Below are positions 34,865-46,881 of a DNA stretch of 64,000 bases, piece by piece (the stretch's first letter is position 1; each line of letters begins with the position of its first letter). The stretch comes from Leptobrachium leishanense. Taxonomy: Eukaryota; Chordata; Amphibia; Anura; Megophryidae. Under the pieces are notes generated by a model. It worked only from the letters and a program-made list of their open reading frames with translations. It did not search any database and was not told the origin of the DNA. The position numbers and the translations under genes are program-made. The stretch lies in NCBI GenBank assembly GCA_009667805.1, contig CM019067.1, positions 67,502,637-67,566,636 of the forward strand. Reading direction: 5' to 3'.

Positions 34865-35753
34865 TGTCACGGATCCCTCTGATTACCAAAATAGTGGTCC
34901 CTTTACGCAGACCGCTCTCTACCCTTCCGATCCTTGAATGGTCGGCAAAACTAGAAAGACACTTAACCAGACAATAGATAGACAAGAGGTAACACCAGAC
35001 AGAGGTACAGAATAGGGTATTGTCACGAATCCTTCTGACTACCAAGATAGTGATCCCTTTATGTGGATCGCTCTCTACCCTTCCGATCCTTGAATGGTCG
35101 GCAAAACTAGATAGACAATTAACCAGGTAATAGATAAACAAAGGGAAACACCAGACAGGGGTACAGACCAGAGTATACGTTCTCCCTAGGACCTTAGTTA
35201 TAGCAGAGGAAATCTGATGTGTGCTTAGGGTGCCACATAGACTGACCTCGGTACCAACGTTAAGGGCAGAACCAAGAGCAGAGTAAATGCCAATACCAGG
35301 GGTCATACACAGGAGGGTTCGTTTGCCAATGCCAAGGGTCATACACAGGAGGGTTCGTTTGCCAATGCCAAGGGTCATACACAGGAGGGTTCGTTTGCCA
35401 ATGCCAAGGGTCATACACAGGAGGGTTCGTTTGCCAATGCCAAGGGTCATACACAGGAGGGTTCGTTTGCCAATGCCAAGGGTCATACACAGGAGGGTTC
35501 GTTTGTCAGAAGCAAGGTTAGATACAGAAATCGCCAAAATACACAAGAGCTCTGCGGGAAGTGAATACCACGTCAGGGCACCGGCATGGTAGTGAGACTG
35601 GGCTTTAAACCCGGCGGGTCCGCGTCATAATGCCAGGCCCCGCCCCTCGGCGTCCCACGTGAGCGCACCCGGTAGCGTTCATCATTCGGCGCCTGGCCAG
35701 CGAGCAGCGAGGAATCTGCTGCCAGGCGCCCCAGCCCCTGACCAGCCGTGACA
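34865..35753. mobile_element. Solo LTR (889 bp) with 5-bp target duplication
   Basis: Begins TGTCACGGATCCC and ends AGCCGTGACA, the TG...CA form of an LTR, with CCGTG on both sides (34860-34864 and 35754-35758). No gag, pol or env sequence is adjacent, so recombination between two LTRs probably removed the interior. It contains a diverged tandem duplication (about 34868-35010 and 35034-35172) and a 36-bp minisatellite. It shares GATCCTTGAATGGTC and the same terminal bases with the LTR at 40109. Confidence 0.85.
35289..35506. repeat. 36-bp minisatellite in the solo LTR, six copies
   Basis: The unit starts CCAATGCCAAGGGTCATACA and continues CAGGAGGGTTCGTTTG. Copies 2-6 are almost identical. 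Because 36 is a multiple of 3, long repetitive frames appear on both strands. There are no spacers, so this is not a CRISPR array. Confidence 0.95.
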
Positions 35754-35959
35754 CCGTGTGTGCTACAGCGCTCTGGGGCAGAGATCCCCAGTGGGAGCTC
35801 CTGTACAGAACGACCCTCCTTCGGAATCCCCAAAATCCGGACAGCTCCAAAAATTACAGTTTTCAGAGACTTCCAGATTTTAGAGTTCTGGATAAGGGGT
35901 GTTTGTTACGTAGCTCTGGACCGGAACAGGGTCACTCCATTAATTCTCTTCCCTGCAGC

Positions 35960-36812
35960 TAGGGACGGGCTGCTGGTTCAAATCAGTTCGAAGTTCGATT
36001 CAAACATCGGCATTTCTAAAATTTGCGAACTTTGAACTTTTTGGGCCGTTCTAAAAAAGTTCGAAAAAAAAAAAAAAAAAAATTATTTTCAAAATGCTTA
36101 AAAAATCCTAAATAATCTAAAAATAAAGACACTCTTACCTGCATAATATTATAAGCAACGGTTTGGTAGATATTTAATTAAAACGGGAATATTTTTAACA
36201 TTGACGCCTACGGGGTAAAACATTTCCCACACCTTTAACATTGAAGCCTATGGGGTAAAACATTTTCCCACCCCTTTTTTAACATTGAAGCCTATGGGAT
36301 TCAACATTTCCCACACCTTTTTTAACATTTGAAATGAACTATCAAATGGATAGACTAACTATCGAATTTGAAATGATCAATTGGATATCGACTATCGAAT
36401 TCGAAATTAACTATTGAATGGATAGCGACTGACTATCGAATTTGAAATGAACTATCGACTAGATATCGACTAACTATCAAATTTGAAATGAACTATCGAA
36501 TGGATATTCATTCAATAGTTCATTTCAAATTCAATAGTCAATATCCATTTGATAGTTCATTTCGATTTGGATAGTTAGTCGATATCCAAATCGGTGCACA
36601 TTTATTTTTATTTTTTTAGAAACTTTTTTTAAATTTGGTTTTCATTGTATCCTGTCCCCCAGGGCACTACACCTTTTATGGCCATTATCTTGCATATATG
36701 CCCTCTTGGAGGGCACTTTAATTTTTGAACTTTTGAGCCCCATAGAGTTGCATTCGAACTTTTTCGGATGTTCGAGTTTGAACCGAACACGGGGGTGTTC
36801 GGCCCATCACTA
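35960..36812. mobile_element. Non-autonomous hAT element (853 bp), relative of 341-6639
   Basis: Termini TAGGGACGGGC and GGCCCATCACTA; 8-bp target duplication CCTGCAGC (952-959) and CCTGTAGC (36813-36820), one mismatch. Near the right end CTGTCCCCCAGGGCACTAC, TATGCCCTCTTGGAGGGCAC and GAGCCCCATAGAGTTG match, inverted, the left end of the 6.3-kb hAT element. The middle holds several ACTATCGAAT/ATTCGATAGT repeats and a poly(A) run at 36065. No coding frame. Confidence 0.9.
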
Positions 36813-36820
36813 CCTGTAGC

Positions 36821-38368
36821 AGCCCAGTTAATTACATGTAATTAAACGCTAGTGAAATCAAAGGTTATAGTCCCTTTCCCCATACACTAGTCGAGACGCA
36901 GTGCTGGGAATGGGACGAGTGCCATTTTAATTGCCAGGCATCACAACTTTCCCAACTCTCCAGTTAAAAAAAAAAACGCAGAAAGAACACCAACTGACTA
37001 AAAACTAACAGTTAAGAACTCGTCCTGGGAGCCACCAAGTGATGGTGACACTCACCACCCCCCACTTCGAGATGAAATGGGTTGTGTTGGTCTGGCGAGA
37101 ATGAGGGACAACTCAACTGGGTGAAAGAGAAAAATAAAACCAAACAACAAATAAACAAGGGGTTCCCAAGACAGTGCTCAACCTTAATCATACATTTATA
37201 GAGCACAGATTCCACAGCTTTATACAAAGGCAAAAATCAAGTGAGTCAAATGGACAAGAATACAATAAGTCAAGGACGCAATCATATCTTATATATTTTC
37301 TACATATTTATTTTCTGTGTTAATCTGTATTTTTTTTAATATCTTGCATTTATTACTTTGTATTTCTGTAACAATTCAATGTTCTCGAACCAAGGACATA
37401 CTTGAAAACAAGAGAAATCTCAATGTATCCTTCCTGAGAAAATAAATAAATAAATATTAAGAATTAAAAAAAAGTAATAAATAAAAATTCAGATAGTTAA
37501 AATTTAAGTTGGTAGTAACTTTTATTTCTGTGACTACTACAGGGTATTTTTTTAACCTTTTTTCCCCCTGAATTATACGATATACAATAAAAGAAAATAA
37601 TCTACACCGAGGGATCGATTCACAAAGATCCAAATTTCCAATAGAAGGAAATTTGGTTTGAAATGTAGTTATAGGTTTGTCGAAGGTATCTGCTGGAAGC
37701 AATAATGTAAGTATTTATTTTTACTTTCATACACTGCGATCTGCTTGACTCATTTACTAGTCTCATAGGTTGCAACTCATAACACATCCTGTAATACTAA
37801 GGAAATGATTAATATGTTTCTCCCTGTAATGGGTGCTTTAAAAAACAATCCATATTTGGCTTCGGAAGAGTGTAGATGGTGCAAAATATGTCATACATCT
37901 CTTGGAATTTATGGCTGCAGTGAGAAAAAAAAGAAAATGATAAAGTATTTGACGAAGCATCTTTTCTAATCAATTCTTCGTGCTTTGTGTGCTCGGCGCA
38001 ATGTCTAATACAGTCAGGCGTCACAGAAGTCACATAATATTTTTATTCAATCATAAAAATTGATTTTTGTTTCCAATTTATTTTATAATCTTATCATTGG
38101 CAGTGATTATTTGCCAGCAGGAAAACTATCGAAGGCGACCTTCCATTAAGGGATCATAGTTACAATTAAATTAAAACGATAATCCAAGTTAATTATTATT
38201 TCTTTGCTTCTTTTTATTATTAGTGCATAGAGAGTAAAAAAATTTTATAAGGGTTGAACACCTGCTGCAATGCAGCATTCATTCAGCTTTTCATTTTGGA
38301 TAGCCAGACAGCATGGAAAAAATGGTTTAGGAGTTATTCACAATGAAAAGGAACTGAGGCAACAATTC
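36821..38368. other. No gene; one LINE/SINE-like tail
   Basis: Mostly AT-rich. At 37386-37453 CAAGGACATACTTGAAAACA, GAGAAATCTCAATGTATCC and an AAATAAATAAAT tail match a repeat also seen at 60355, 62608 and 63376. Confidence 0.55.
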
Positions 38369-38376
38369 CTCTAACC

Positions 38377-38560
38377 CAGTAGTTTCCAACCATGTCCTCA
38401 GGTCCCCCCTAACAGGCCAAGTTTGCCAGATATCTGAAGCACAGCACAGGTGATAAGATTTGATACTCATTGATTGCATGATTCAGTCTGAATTTCCCCA
38501 AGGTGATCCTTAAAACCTGGCCTGTTAGGGGAACTTGAGGACCAGAGTTGTGAACCATTG
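38377..38560. mobile_element. hAT-type MITE (184 bp)
   Basis: Left CAGTAGTTTCCAACCATG, right GTTGTGAACCATTG; inner GTCCTCAGGTCCCCC and CTTGAGGACC pair. Flanks CTCTAACC and CTCTAAGG match at 6 of 8 bases. Same family as 27992-28166. Confidence 0.82.
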
Positions 38561-38770
38561 CTCTAAGGAAAAGAAAAAAGTGTACAGTATGAGGGATCAT
38601 TATTTAGAGTGAAACATTGATTGGTATTTCATAAGTTATTTTTTATTTTATATAGTATTTTCTATTTTAACTAGTAATGTTGTCTGGTTAAGCTGTATTA
38701 GGCCATAGGCCAAAATCAGAGTATAGCGGTGTGTAGTGATACCTTTTTATTGGACCAACATTCCATTTAA

Positions 38771-39992
38771 CCCCTTCAATGCGGTGGACGCGCTCAGCGC
38801 GTCCAACCGCATTGCTACTTGGCTGCGGAGGACGCGCTGGGCGCGTCCTCCCTTTGCAGCCAGCGATCAGCCGGTATTCCGGCTGATCGCTCGGCCCCCC
38901 GGTGTGGGCTGACATCATCGATGTCAGCCCAACCTCCGGGACCCTGGCGGGCACGATAGGCGTCATCGCGCATGCGCGATGACGTCTATTTCAGGCACCC
39001 CCCCGCCATTGCAGGGAAGGTGCCTGAATGGGAGGGGGGGAGGTCCTTCGGACCTTTCCCCCTCCCCATCCGTGCATGCCAGCGGTTAAAGGCAGGCACC
39101 GCCTGGAGGGGCACAGCCTGCCCTTCCAAGCGGCGGCTGTCTTTAACCCCTAGGGGGCTGGATCGCGATATGGCGCCAACATGCGCCGTATCGCGGTCCC
39201 CTCCCGGAGCTGGCCGACATCTTGGATGTCGGCCAAGCTCCCGGGATATCCCCCTAATGACTGGCGTCATCGCGCAGAGCGCGATGGCACCAGTTTTCAA
39301 ATTAACCCCTTGCTGCCACCTATAGTGGAGATAGGGGGTTCCAATGAACCCCCTATCTCCCGATCCGTGACAGCTAGGGGTTAATGTTTACTATCATTGG
39401 AACGCCAGAGCGTGGCCGTTCCAATGATACCAAACATGACCATGTAAAATGTAAAAAAAAAAAAAAAAAAAATTTTTAAAAAATTTAAAAAAAAATTAAA
39501 AACAAAAAAAAAAAGTTTTTTGTTTTTTTTTTGATTTATTAGTGCAACAATATTGTTCCCATTTCAATTATAATGTGAACAATGATGCTGCACTAACAAT
39601 TTTTTCTATGGGGGGCGTTTGCTAAAAAACACGTAATTTGTCCCAAAAAAAAGTAACGATTCCTCATTTCTAATTTTTTTAACAAGCGCACCCCATAGAA
39701 AATATAACCGCAAACGATCGCATTTTAAAATGTGAAAAAAACACTTTAAACGTTGTCAATTATTGAAAATTCTAATTTTATTGCATATTTTGTTATAATA
39801 TACAGACATGACATAACGTATACATATAATAATGACATATTATGAATCTGCACAGTCTGCCGGAAAGAACGATATATAATATGTCTGGGTCATATATTAA
39901 AATAAGGCTTCAAAACGCGGTTAAACATGATGAGCGAAACCGGTAAAAATGACCTCAGCACAGAGGCGGGAAAAGGCTCAGCAGCGAAAGGG
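38771..39992. mobile_element. TTAA-flanked non-autonomous element (1222 bp)
   Basis: CCCCTTCAATGCGGTGG at the left, CAGCAGCGAAAGGG at the right, TTAA outside each (38767-38770 and 39993-39996). GC-rich hairpins (GGACGCGCTCAGCGCGTCC, CGCGCATGCGCG) fill the left part. A long A/T tract lies at 39450-39535. The 3' half matches 51775-52242. No transposase. TTAA targeting suggests piggyBac-type mobilisation. Confidence 0.88.
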
Positions 39993-40108
39993 TTAAAAGA
40001 CATGTTTTCGAGAGTATAACTCTCTTCAGGTCTGGAAGCTTTATTGAGCAAAATCATCTAAATAAATAATAAAGAGCAGAGCAGAAGGGTATGGGGTTAG
40101 AATGGGTT

Positions 40109-40917
40109 TGTCACGGCAGCACCAGGCTTGGCCATGGTGGGGCCTTTGTTCAGGAAGAAGTTAAGCCCTGGAGGTAGGTTAGCTGCTGGCTGCATGGACA
40201 GATCAGGACACAGATACAGGAGAGGATATAACAGGACTGTAACAAGAAGAGCAGGAGAACACAGAAGAAATATAAAGGAATCCCTAACACTGGGATAAGA
40301 TCCTTGAATGGTCTTCTGCCTAAGGAAACCTAACGAGAGAATAACAGAGACAGGAGAACAGGAAGGGTGAGGGTTAAACAAGACAACCAGCAACAACACA
40401 GGGAGCCCTGAACTGAAATGAGGTCCTTATACTGGCCTCTGTGCTAAGGATAACTATATACACAGAACATGAAACAAGGAACAAATATAGAATGGTCAAC
40501 ACTGGAACCAAGGAACAAGAACCAGGAAGGAACATCAGACTAACAGAGGTCGGTACACAGATCAATAATACAGAATTCAGGGAGCAGACAAAAAGAATAG
40601 TCAAGATATATGCCAAAGATCATAAACCAGAAAATCCAAGATACTATGCAGGAATGTAGCAACACAGGAACCAGCAACATGAACCCTCAGGGACAGGATA
40701 CAGGAACCAGAACTCATGCAAGAACAATGGGCTTCTCTGCTGCTTGCATTTAAATAGTGAACAGGTCTTGGCAATTGGGACATGTGATCCCAGACCTGAA
40801 CAGCTACAGAAAAACCCAGGAGCGGCACAGGGTTGAATAGCTATCCCAGAGCAGGGAAGAGCTGGCCTGGATCCCGCTCACCACCAGGGGACCTGGCAGG
40901 AAGGTGGAAACGTGACA
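40109..40917. mobile_element. Solo LTR (809 bp) with perfect 5-bp target duplication
   Basis: Starts TGTCACGGCAGCACC, ends GGAAACGTGACA, with GGGTT on both sides (40104-40108 and 40918-40922). No internal retrotransposon genes. Contains GATCCTTGAATGGTC like the LTR at 34865, so both derive from related LTR elements. Orientation was not resolved. Confidence 0.88.
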
Positions 40918-40922
40918 GGGTT

Positions 40923-42077
40923 GTCATAAATACTGAATAGTGGAATAGCATGGTCAAGAAAAGTAAATAAACATAGGAGAGATCATAGGTCCATAAAACA
41001 ACAGCGATAATCACTGTATTATAGGTTGATGATCTCTCCTTTGTTTACCGTTCTTGGTCATCACTGCTATTCTTGTGGCTGTGCTGTTGTTGAAGCTGTG
41101 GCGCCACCAAGCAGCCACTTTCAGTATGTGCACAACAAAAGACACGTTACGTTTCCTAAAACTATCATTAGTTTCCTTTCACTCTGTTCCAATCTGTAAT
41201 GAAATCTTTGGGTTCAGGATATAAATCACCCTGTGTAGTATGTTCATGTATTATTGTATTCTATGGACCTACTTACTTTCCCAGAAAAAATAAACATTTG
41301 CTTTAGCAAACTGATCATTGTTAATGGTTTTTCATGTTTTCCCTTTCTGCATAATTTGAGTGTAATTACACACATCTGGGTTTGAGCACTAAAAGGCACG
41401 GTAGAGGATGCTTTATGGAAAGAGAGGAAAATCTAGAAATTTAGCAACCAGATTTTTGGTGAAACAGGGGTAACATCTATTCAGTATGTATGTAAACACA
41501 GAATATCTAATGCAGCACATCACTTGATCAGACGGCATGCGATACATTGACACACGGAAATTTCAGCCAAAAACAAGAATTGAGCAATTCATTTTCCACA
41601 TCGTTCAAAATTAACCTGAAGATGAGGCTGGAGAACAAGCAGCATATTGTGGCCTTCTATACCCAAGATTCTGATCCAGCGCAAGCTAGCCCAGGTAAAC
41701 ATTGACTTTTAAATTTTTGGCAACATGTGGTGTGTAGGCAGTAGTGTGGCCCTTGTTTTCTTGCGGTCTTCTAACATAGCTGTGCGATACCAGAGAAAAA
41801 AGTGCAAGCTGAGCTTTCAGTGAGAGATACTGTATGTGCATCCACCATAATGCTATAATTATCCCAGCATTCATGGTTTATGAATCTATTATCTATGGTT
41901 AAGACATATCGCACAATTAGGATTGCTAATCTTTTATTTGCAAAGGTTGAAAAATGGGTGGAAAATGAAAATAAATCTTGCAGATGGATCCAGACCTCAC
42001 TAGCTCAGGTTTTAACTATAATAATTGGGTATAGATTTAATAGGAAATCTTTCCTTGAAGAATATATTGATATACTG
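40923..42077. other. No gene recognised
   Basis: Short imperfect inverted stretches (AGGAGAGATCATAGGTCCAT near 40975, GATGATCTCTCCT near 41028). Otherwise AT-rich with no supported feature. Confidence 0.4.
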
Positions 42078-42079
42078 TA

Positions 42080-42609
42080 CACTGCCTGGCCAAAAAAAGT
42101 CACCATGCTGATTTAATTAAGCAAATATGTGCAAGCCTTCCATTGGATGATTACTGCAGTGATTAATATGTTTCAGCTGTAAAAAATGAGGTCATGTGAC
42201 TCCCTGAATATACTGAATGAGCAGGTTTTTCTATCAATGGATTTTTTTCTCCCCCTGATGGCACACGGGCATATTCCAAGATGGCAATGCCAGGATTCAT
42301 CGGGCTCAAATTGTGCAAGAGCGGTTCAGGGAGCACGAGACATCATTTTCACACATGGATTGGCCACCACACAGTCCAGACCTTAACCCCATTGAGAGTC
42401 TTTGGGATAATGTGCTGGAGAAGACTTTACTCTGTGCTCCGACTCTCCCAACATCAATACAAGATCTTGGTGACAAATTAATACAACTCTAGATGGAAAT
42501 GAATGCTGTGACATTGTATGAGCTTATTGAAACGATGCCACGGTGGTAATCAAAGCAAATGGTGGCTGGACAAAATATTAGTGTGAGGTTTTTTTTTGGC
42601 CAGGCAGTA
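42080..42609 (+). mobile_element. Internally deleted Tc1-like element (530 bp)
   Basis: Flanked by TA (42078-42079, 42610-42611). The left end CACTGCCTGGCCAAAAAAAG pairs with the right end TTTTTTTTTGGCCAGGCAGT. Between them only the last third of a transposase survives on the plus strand: [16 protein letters not shown], then [20 protein letters not shown], with a stop at about 42490. The N-terminal DNA-binding domain and first catalytic Asp are deleted. A different Tc1 lineage from the one at 50174. Confidence 0.92.
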
Positions 42610-42659
42610 TATAATAAAGTTCAATGTGATGTTTATAAACGACAAAAACTACATGTTAA

Positions 42660-42885
42660 CCCCTTCCCGCCACAGGACGTTCCATGCCATCCTGTACATG
42701 AATGCCCCGCTGCCTTCAAAGGGGCCGCGTCGGCCCCTGCCTGCAGCCAATGACGTGCGCTGCGTGTCGGCTGCGGGGAGGGCCCACATAAGTGTCGCGT
42801 GACAGCACCTGTCGGTAATGCGTACCAGTATGCCTTGCTGACGAAAGCCACCCCTTAAGGGCATCACCCGCACTTCCTTAAGGGG
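42660..42885. mobile_element. TTAA-flanked MITE (226 bp)
   Basis: CCCCTTCCCGCCACAGGACG at the left, CACTTCCTTAAGGGG at the right, TTAA on both sides (42656-42659 and 42886-42889). GC-rich centre. It landed about 47 bp beyond the Tc1 remnant. Confidence 0.85.
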
Positions 42886-42889
42886 TTAA

Positions 42890-44010
42890 AATTAGTTTCA
42901 AAGTCCTTATTATAGTGTGAAAATTTTAAAAAATCTAAGTTACTTTTTTTTTAACTCTGTAGCATTACACATATCCACGTTATCTTTAATTTTACGTTGA
43001 GTGAAGGGTTAATGAAACTAAAAGGTTTATTTATTTGAGCAAATTCTCCGTAAGGCAGGGCATCGATTTACCAATGTCTAATTATAGTCTCCCTGATTGA
43101 TAGTGATTTATTCTGCCACATATTTGCATTTTTATGTTGGAATTATTGTTGAAGCAGATGTGCATTGCTGGAAGCCTGTTTTGACAATGAGCTCAGTTTC
43201 CGAAAAAAAAACCACGTCTGTGCGCTCTATGGATTGGATACTCGGTTATCTGTTTATTAGAGAAATGTGTTGTGTGAAAGCTTAAAATAAATAGGTCTCC
43301 GTGGACAAAAAAAAAAGAGATTAAAGTGTTCATCAATTTAAAATACTTTTACTATGATTTTAAGTACCTGCCACCGTTGACACCTTTTTATTGATTTTTG
43401 TCCGTGTTACTAATATCTGCGGTGCTGCAGAATCTCTCTGGGTTCATTTGTACATTGAGCTGTCCTCCCACTGTGTCATCAAATCTCCAACATCAGCAAG
43501 AATAAGCACTCATTTGTTTTTGATCACAGAATGTAGGTAATCCAATTTATGTATAACTGTAAGGGTATCAATCACTCAATGTTGAGTTAATTAGACGTTT
43601 CCTGAGCATCTTCTGACAATTTCTACCAGATGGAAAACCGGCAACTGAAACAGACTTTGGAAACTGATGGGTATTTTTCGCATGTTGAAAGTCAGACTAT
43701 TAGTGTAAAACAATATATAAAAAGAACTAAGTTACAGGTCAACAGTAATTTGTATGTAAGGAATAGTAAAACCAGCTCTTTTAATTCATTTGGATCCAAG
43801 TTTCATATAAAACAGGAAATCATAATTTTGTGCTAATAGAGAACGCAAAGAGTTTGTTGGCTCCCAGATGGTAAAGGAAAGGACAGATCAGGGCTGTACA
43901 ATTAAAAATGTCTTTCTATTAACCACCTCACTACCAAGTGATTTGCCATAAAACCACTGTCAAGAATAAGTGATTCTAGAAAATCACTTTCCATTAGTTA
44001 ACAGTACAAA
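42890..44010. other. No gene recognised
   Basis: Near 43921 ACCACCTCACTACCAAGTGA resembles the TTAA-family terminus also seen inverted at 47507, so a decayed end may be present. No coding frame. Confidence 0.4.
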
Positions 44011-44017
44011 ATAATTA

Positions 44018-45040
44018 TACATAGTACAGGAAGAACGGGGTCAACCACCAGATGTATCCAGCCCAGCAACATGTATAAGACATAACAAGCAAAAAGGTGT
44101 CATCTGCACTTAGTCCTCTAACACTGTGTGAAACAAAACACAATTAGAGACTTTGGTTAAGGCTAGGGTCAGACTGAGGCAGTGCGAACGCGCGTTCTGG
44201 CGCACTTAATCACGGCCGCACTAGCAGCAGATGCCGGGCAATGACAGCCAATATACGAAGTACGGTCGCACAAAAGTCCGGCTGCGCAACGCAAGTGGAA
44301 AATGAACGCATTTTTTCGAGAACGTGAAACCGCAGGTACTGACGTACAGAGTGCGCTGCGTCGCTAGCGGCGTGTGTGCGTGAATTGGAGACATCAGACG
44401 CTGCTAATGTCCGGCCAACATAACGTCCAGATGCAAGAAGTGTTTTATTGATGATCCGTACAAAATCACGGACGAAAATGCGCATAGTATGACCACTATC
44501 ACGTATTCTGTGAAAAAATGCGTCCATTCGTTCGAACGCACTTTTTCACAGACAACATAAAAATGCGTTCGTCTGACCCTAGCCTTACTTGAATGGCCAT
44601 TGGCGTGTAAGCTCACCTACCAACGTCAAGGCACCTCTAGTGAAGGTGAGTCCTAACCAATGAACCACAGGCTGCTGTGTAGCAAACCACATATGCTCAT
44701 GCTGCTTTTCAGTCATGAGGAAGACTGGTTGGCTTTTATTTATGCCCTCCCAGAAACAAATCCACCATGGGATCAAAAAACAAAGTCACGGAACAGAATA
44801 TGCTGCAAAGGTGACCTGGCTGGAGGTACAATCAAATATACATAGTACAGAAAGAGCTGGGCGGCGCCTATTCCCCAATGGGGCGGCTGCAATGTATCCA
44901 GCCCAGCAACATGTATAAAACATAGCAAGAAAAAATGGTGTCATCTGCGCTTATTCCCATAACACCATGTGAAACAAAACACAATTAGAGGCTTTGGTTT
45001 ACTCAAAATGGCCATTGCAGTGTAATATGTATATTTGATT
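44018..45040. repeat. Duplicated segment: 44018-44640 and 44838-45040
   Basis: Both copies contain TATCCAGCCCAGCAACATGT, AAGGTGTCATCTGC or ATGGTGTCATCTGC, GAAACAAAACACAATTAGAG and AATGGCCATTG. The first copy is split by the MITE at 44161-44584; the second is the unoccupied version. Confidence 0.85.
44161..44584. mobile_element. Harbinger-type MITE (424 bp)
   Basis: GGCTAGGGTCAGACTGAGG at the left, GTTCGTCTGACCCTAGCC at the right; TAA precedes and TTA follows. The uninterrupted paralogous site at about 44990-45005 reads TTTGGTTTACTC, confirming insertion at a TTA. No coding capacity. Confidence 0.92.
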
Positions 45041-45264
45041 GTTAGTGCACTCAGCGCTGCAAGGCTCAATCCTCCTATGGAGGATCTCGTTGTGCAGCCC
45101 CAAAGTGCTTCGAGGGGAGGCTTTCTGAACGCACGCAGCACGCCCTCTGTAGCCCATGCAATTCGTGCGTACGCTACAGCGTGTGGCCGGCCCCGTCGAA
45201 GGGTCACAACGCGGCAGCGGACGCCAGAAGGCACGTCAGTATGGGTGCTTGTCTGACCCCGGCC
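45041..45264. mobile_element. Truncated Harbinger-type MITE, family of 57189
   Basis: Ends TGTCTGACCCCGGCC followed by TTA. Read in reverse it follows the left two-thirds of the copy at 57189-57524, with shared blocks GGATCCTCCATA, GCCTTGCAGCGC and GAGTGCA. The opposite terminus is missing. Confidence 0.82.
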
Positions 45265-45267
45265 TTA

Positions 45268-45976
45268 AGCAACCAAATTCGACTTTCTTATTGCTTGTTT
45301 CAACCTTTCCTAATGGTAGACTGTCAGTATCCTGGAAAATTTAAAGTCACGGACAGTAAATCTATATATCTTTGTTTAAAGGCAATTTGGCTCGCACCAT
45401 TTATAGAGGATTTTCTCATAGAGGCCCTATTGAATGAAAAAGCAGGGCTTGCTATAAAATAGCTCTGTTATAAGTTATGATACAACTTACAAAAGCGCGA
45501 TACAATATTGTGAATAATTTAAAGCTTATTTATTACTCTATTATTTTAGGAGGTTTTTTTAGGATTGTGCAGGGAGATTTTTAAAAGGTACGTGGAGTAC
45601 AAATGATTACTTGTATCTGACCATGAATCATACCCCAATACCTTACATGGCCATAATTTACTAATTAAGCCATTTAAATACAGCTACAGAACCTAATTAA
45701 ATAAATGAACAAAACTAAAAAAATTTACACTGCTAATTGTTTTGGCTTATACATTTTCAGACCAAAATTAATCATTTATAAATTTAATGAACATGTAGGT
45801 GCTGTGAAACCTTCATTGCTTGCAAATCAATGAGCCAATTCAAGTAAAACTCCTCACCAAGCTTTCCAATAGCTCCCTGCTGCAAAGGCACCAAGTTATT
45901 GTCACCTCAACACACTACTTACCCTGTTACCATCGGATGCTACCTGTTACTATCTGGAAAATAAAAAAAACAACAC
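45268..45976. other. No gene recognised
   Basis: AT-rich, no repeats identified. Confidence 0.4.
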
Positions 45977-45979
45977 ATA

Positions 45980-46835
45980 CGGGGTTATTCAAAGAGCTCC
46001 AAATTGCTGGAGATGAATTACAGCATTCGGTTACCTTTCCTGGCCATTCGGCTATTCAGAGAGCAGGCAATTCGCCAAATCCTGGCGAAATGCCTGCACA
46101 TACGGTGCCTGTTCGAGGGAAGTGAATCCCCATAGTGAAGCAATGCTTCGTCTATTCAGAGAACAGAAACCAGCAGTGAAAGCTTTCCCGAAATGCCCTG
46201 CCATTCGGAGGTTTAATTCGGCAGGTTTATTTAGGCGAATCCCATAGGCTTCAATGTTAAAAATATTCCCGTTTTATTCCAATATCTAATAAACCATTGA
46301 TTATAATATTCTGCAGTAAAAAGTCTCTTTATTTTTTAGATTTTTTAGGACCTTTTAGGTATTTTTTTGCAAACATTTTTTTTTTTTTTTAAATCGTTTT
46401 TCTTTTTTCTGTAACAGACCTTTTTATTATCATTCCTTGCACCTCATATGTAAATTTCATACATTTTCGCTCAGTAGTTTGTTTCACTTTTCAAACATTC
46501 AAGCGTACTGTTTTTTTTTCTTCACCTCCTTCGTCTGCGGTGTCGGGTTTTTCCAGCGGCTGCTCTGCGCTGTGATCGGCTCCTGCTCGGGTTTCTCCGG
46601 TGTCTTTGGTGGGTTACTCCAGATTGTTTTGTGGGTTTCGGTGTGCATTCGCCCTCGTTTTGCGGGGAGTTTTCGGCAGGTTTGCGGCGACTTTTCCCTG
46701 CATTACGACGGCCCTGTGGTGCTTGCTGAATACACCTCAGGGTCGCCGAAATGGGATCGCCAAATCGCACCGAATTGAAGAGAACGAAAAGTCACCAAAT
46801 GTGCGGTGGCTTTTCGATTCTCTTTGAATAACCCG
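45980..46835. mobile_element. 856-bp element with CGGGGTTATTCAAAGAG ends
   Basis: Left CGGGGTTATTCAAAGAG, right CTCTTTGAATAACCCG; ATA outside both ends. The interior has an AT-rich left half and a CG-richer right half with TTCGGCAGGTTTGCGG. Copies at 53779-54063 (right end only, inverted) and 63607-64000 (left end, cut by the window). No transposase; superfamily not assigned. Confidence 0.8.
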
Positions 46836-46881
46836 ATAAATATTTCCATGAAATATGACATCTGTTATCTTCCGCCTAGTG

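Noticed and set aside
35289..35506. Regular 36-bp repeats resembling a CRISPR array
   Set aside because: Units are directly adjacent with no spacers, and the sequence is in a vertebrate solo LTR.
34857..35592. Long frames on both strands through the solo LTR
   Set aside because: A unit of 36 bp (multiple of 3) keeps frames open; no recognisable protein motif.
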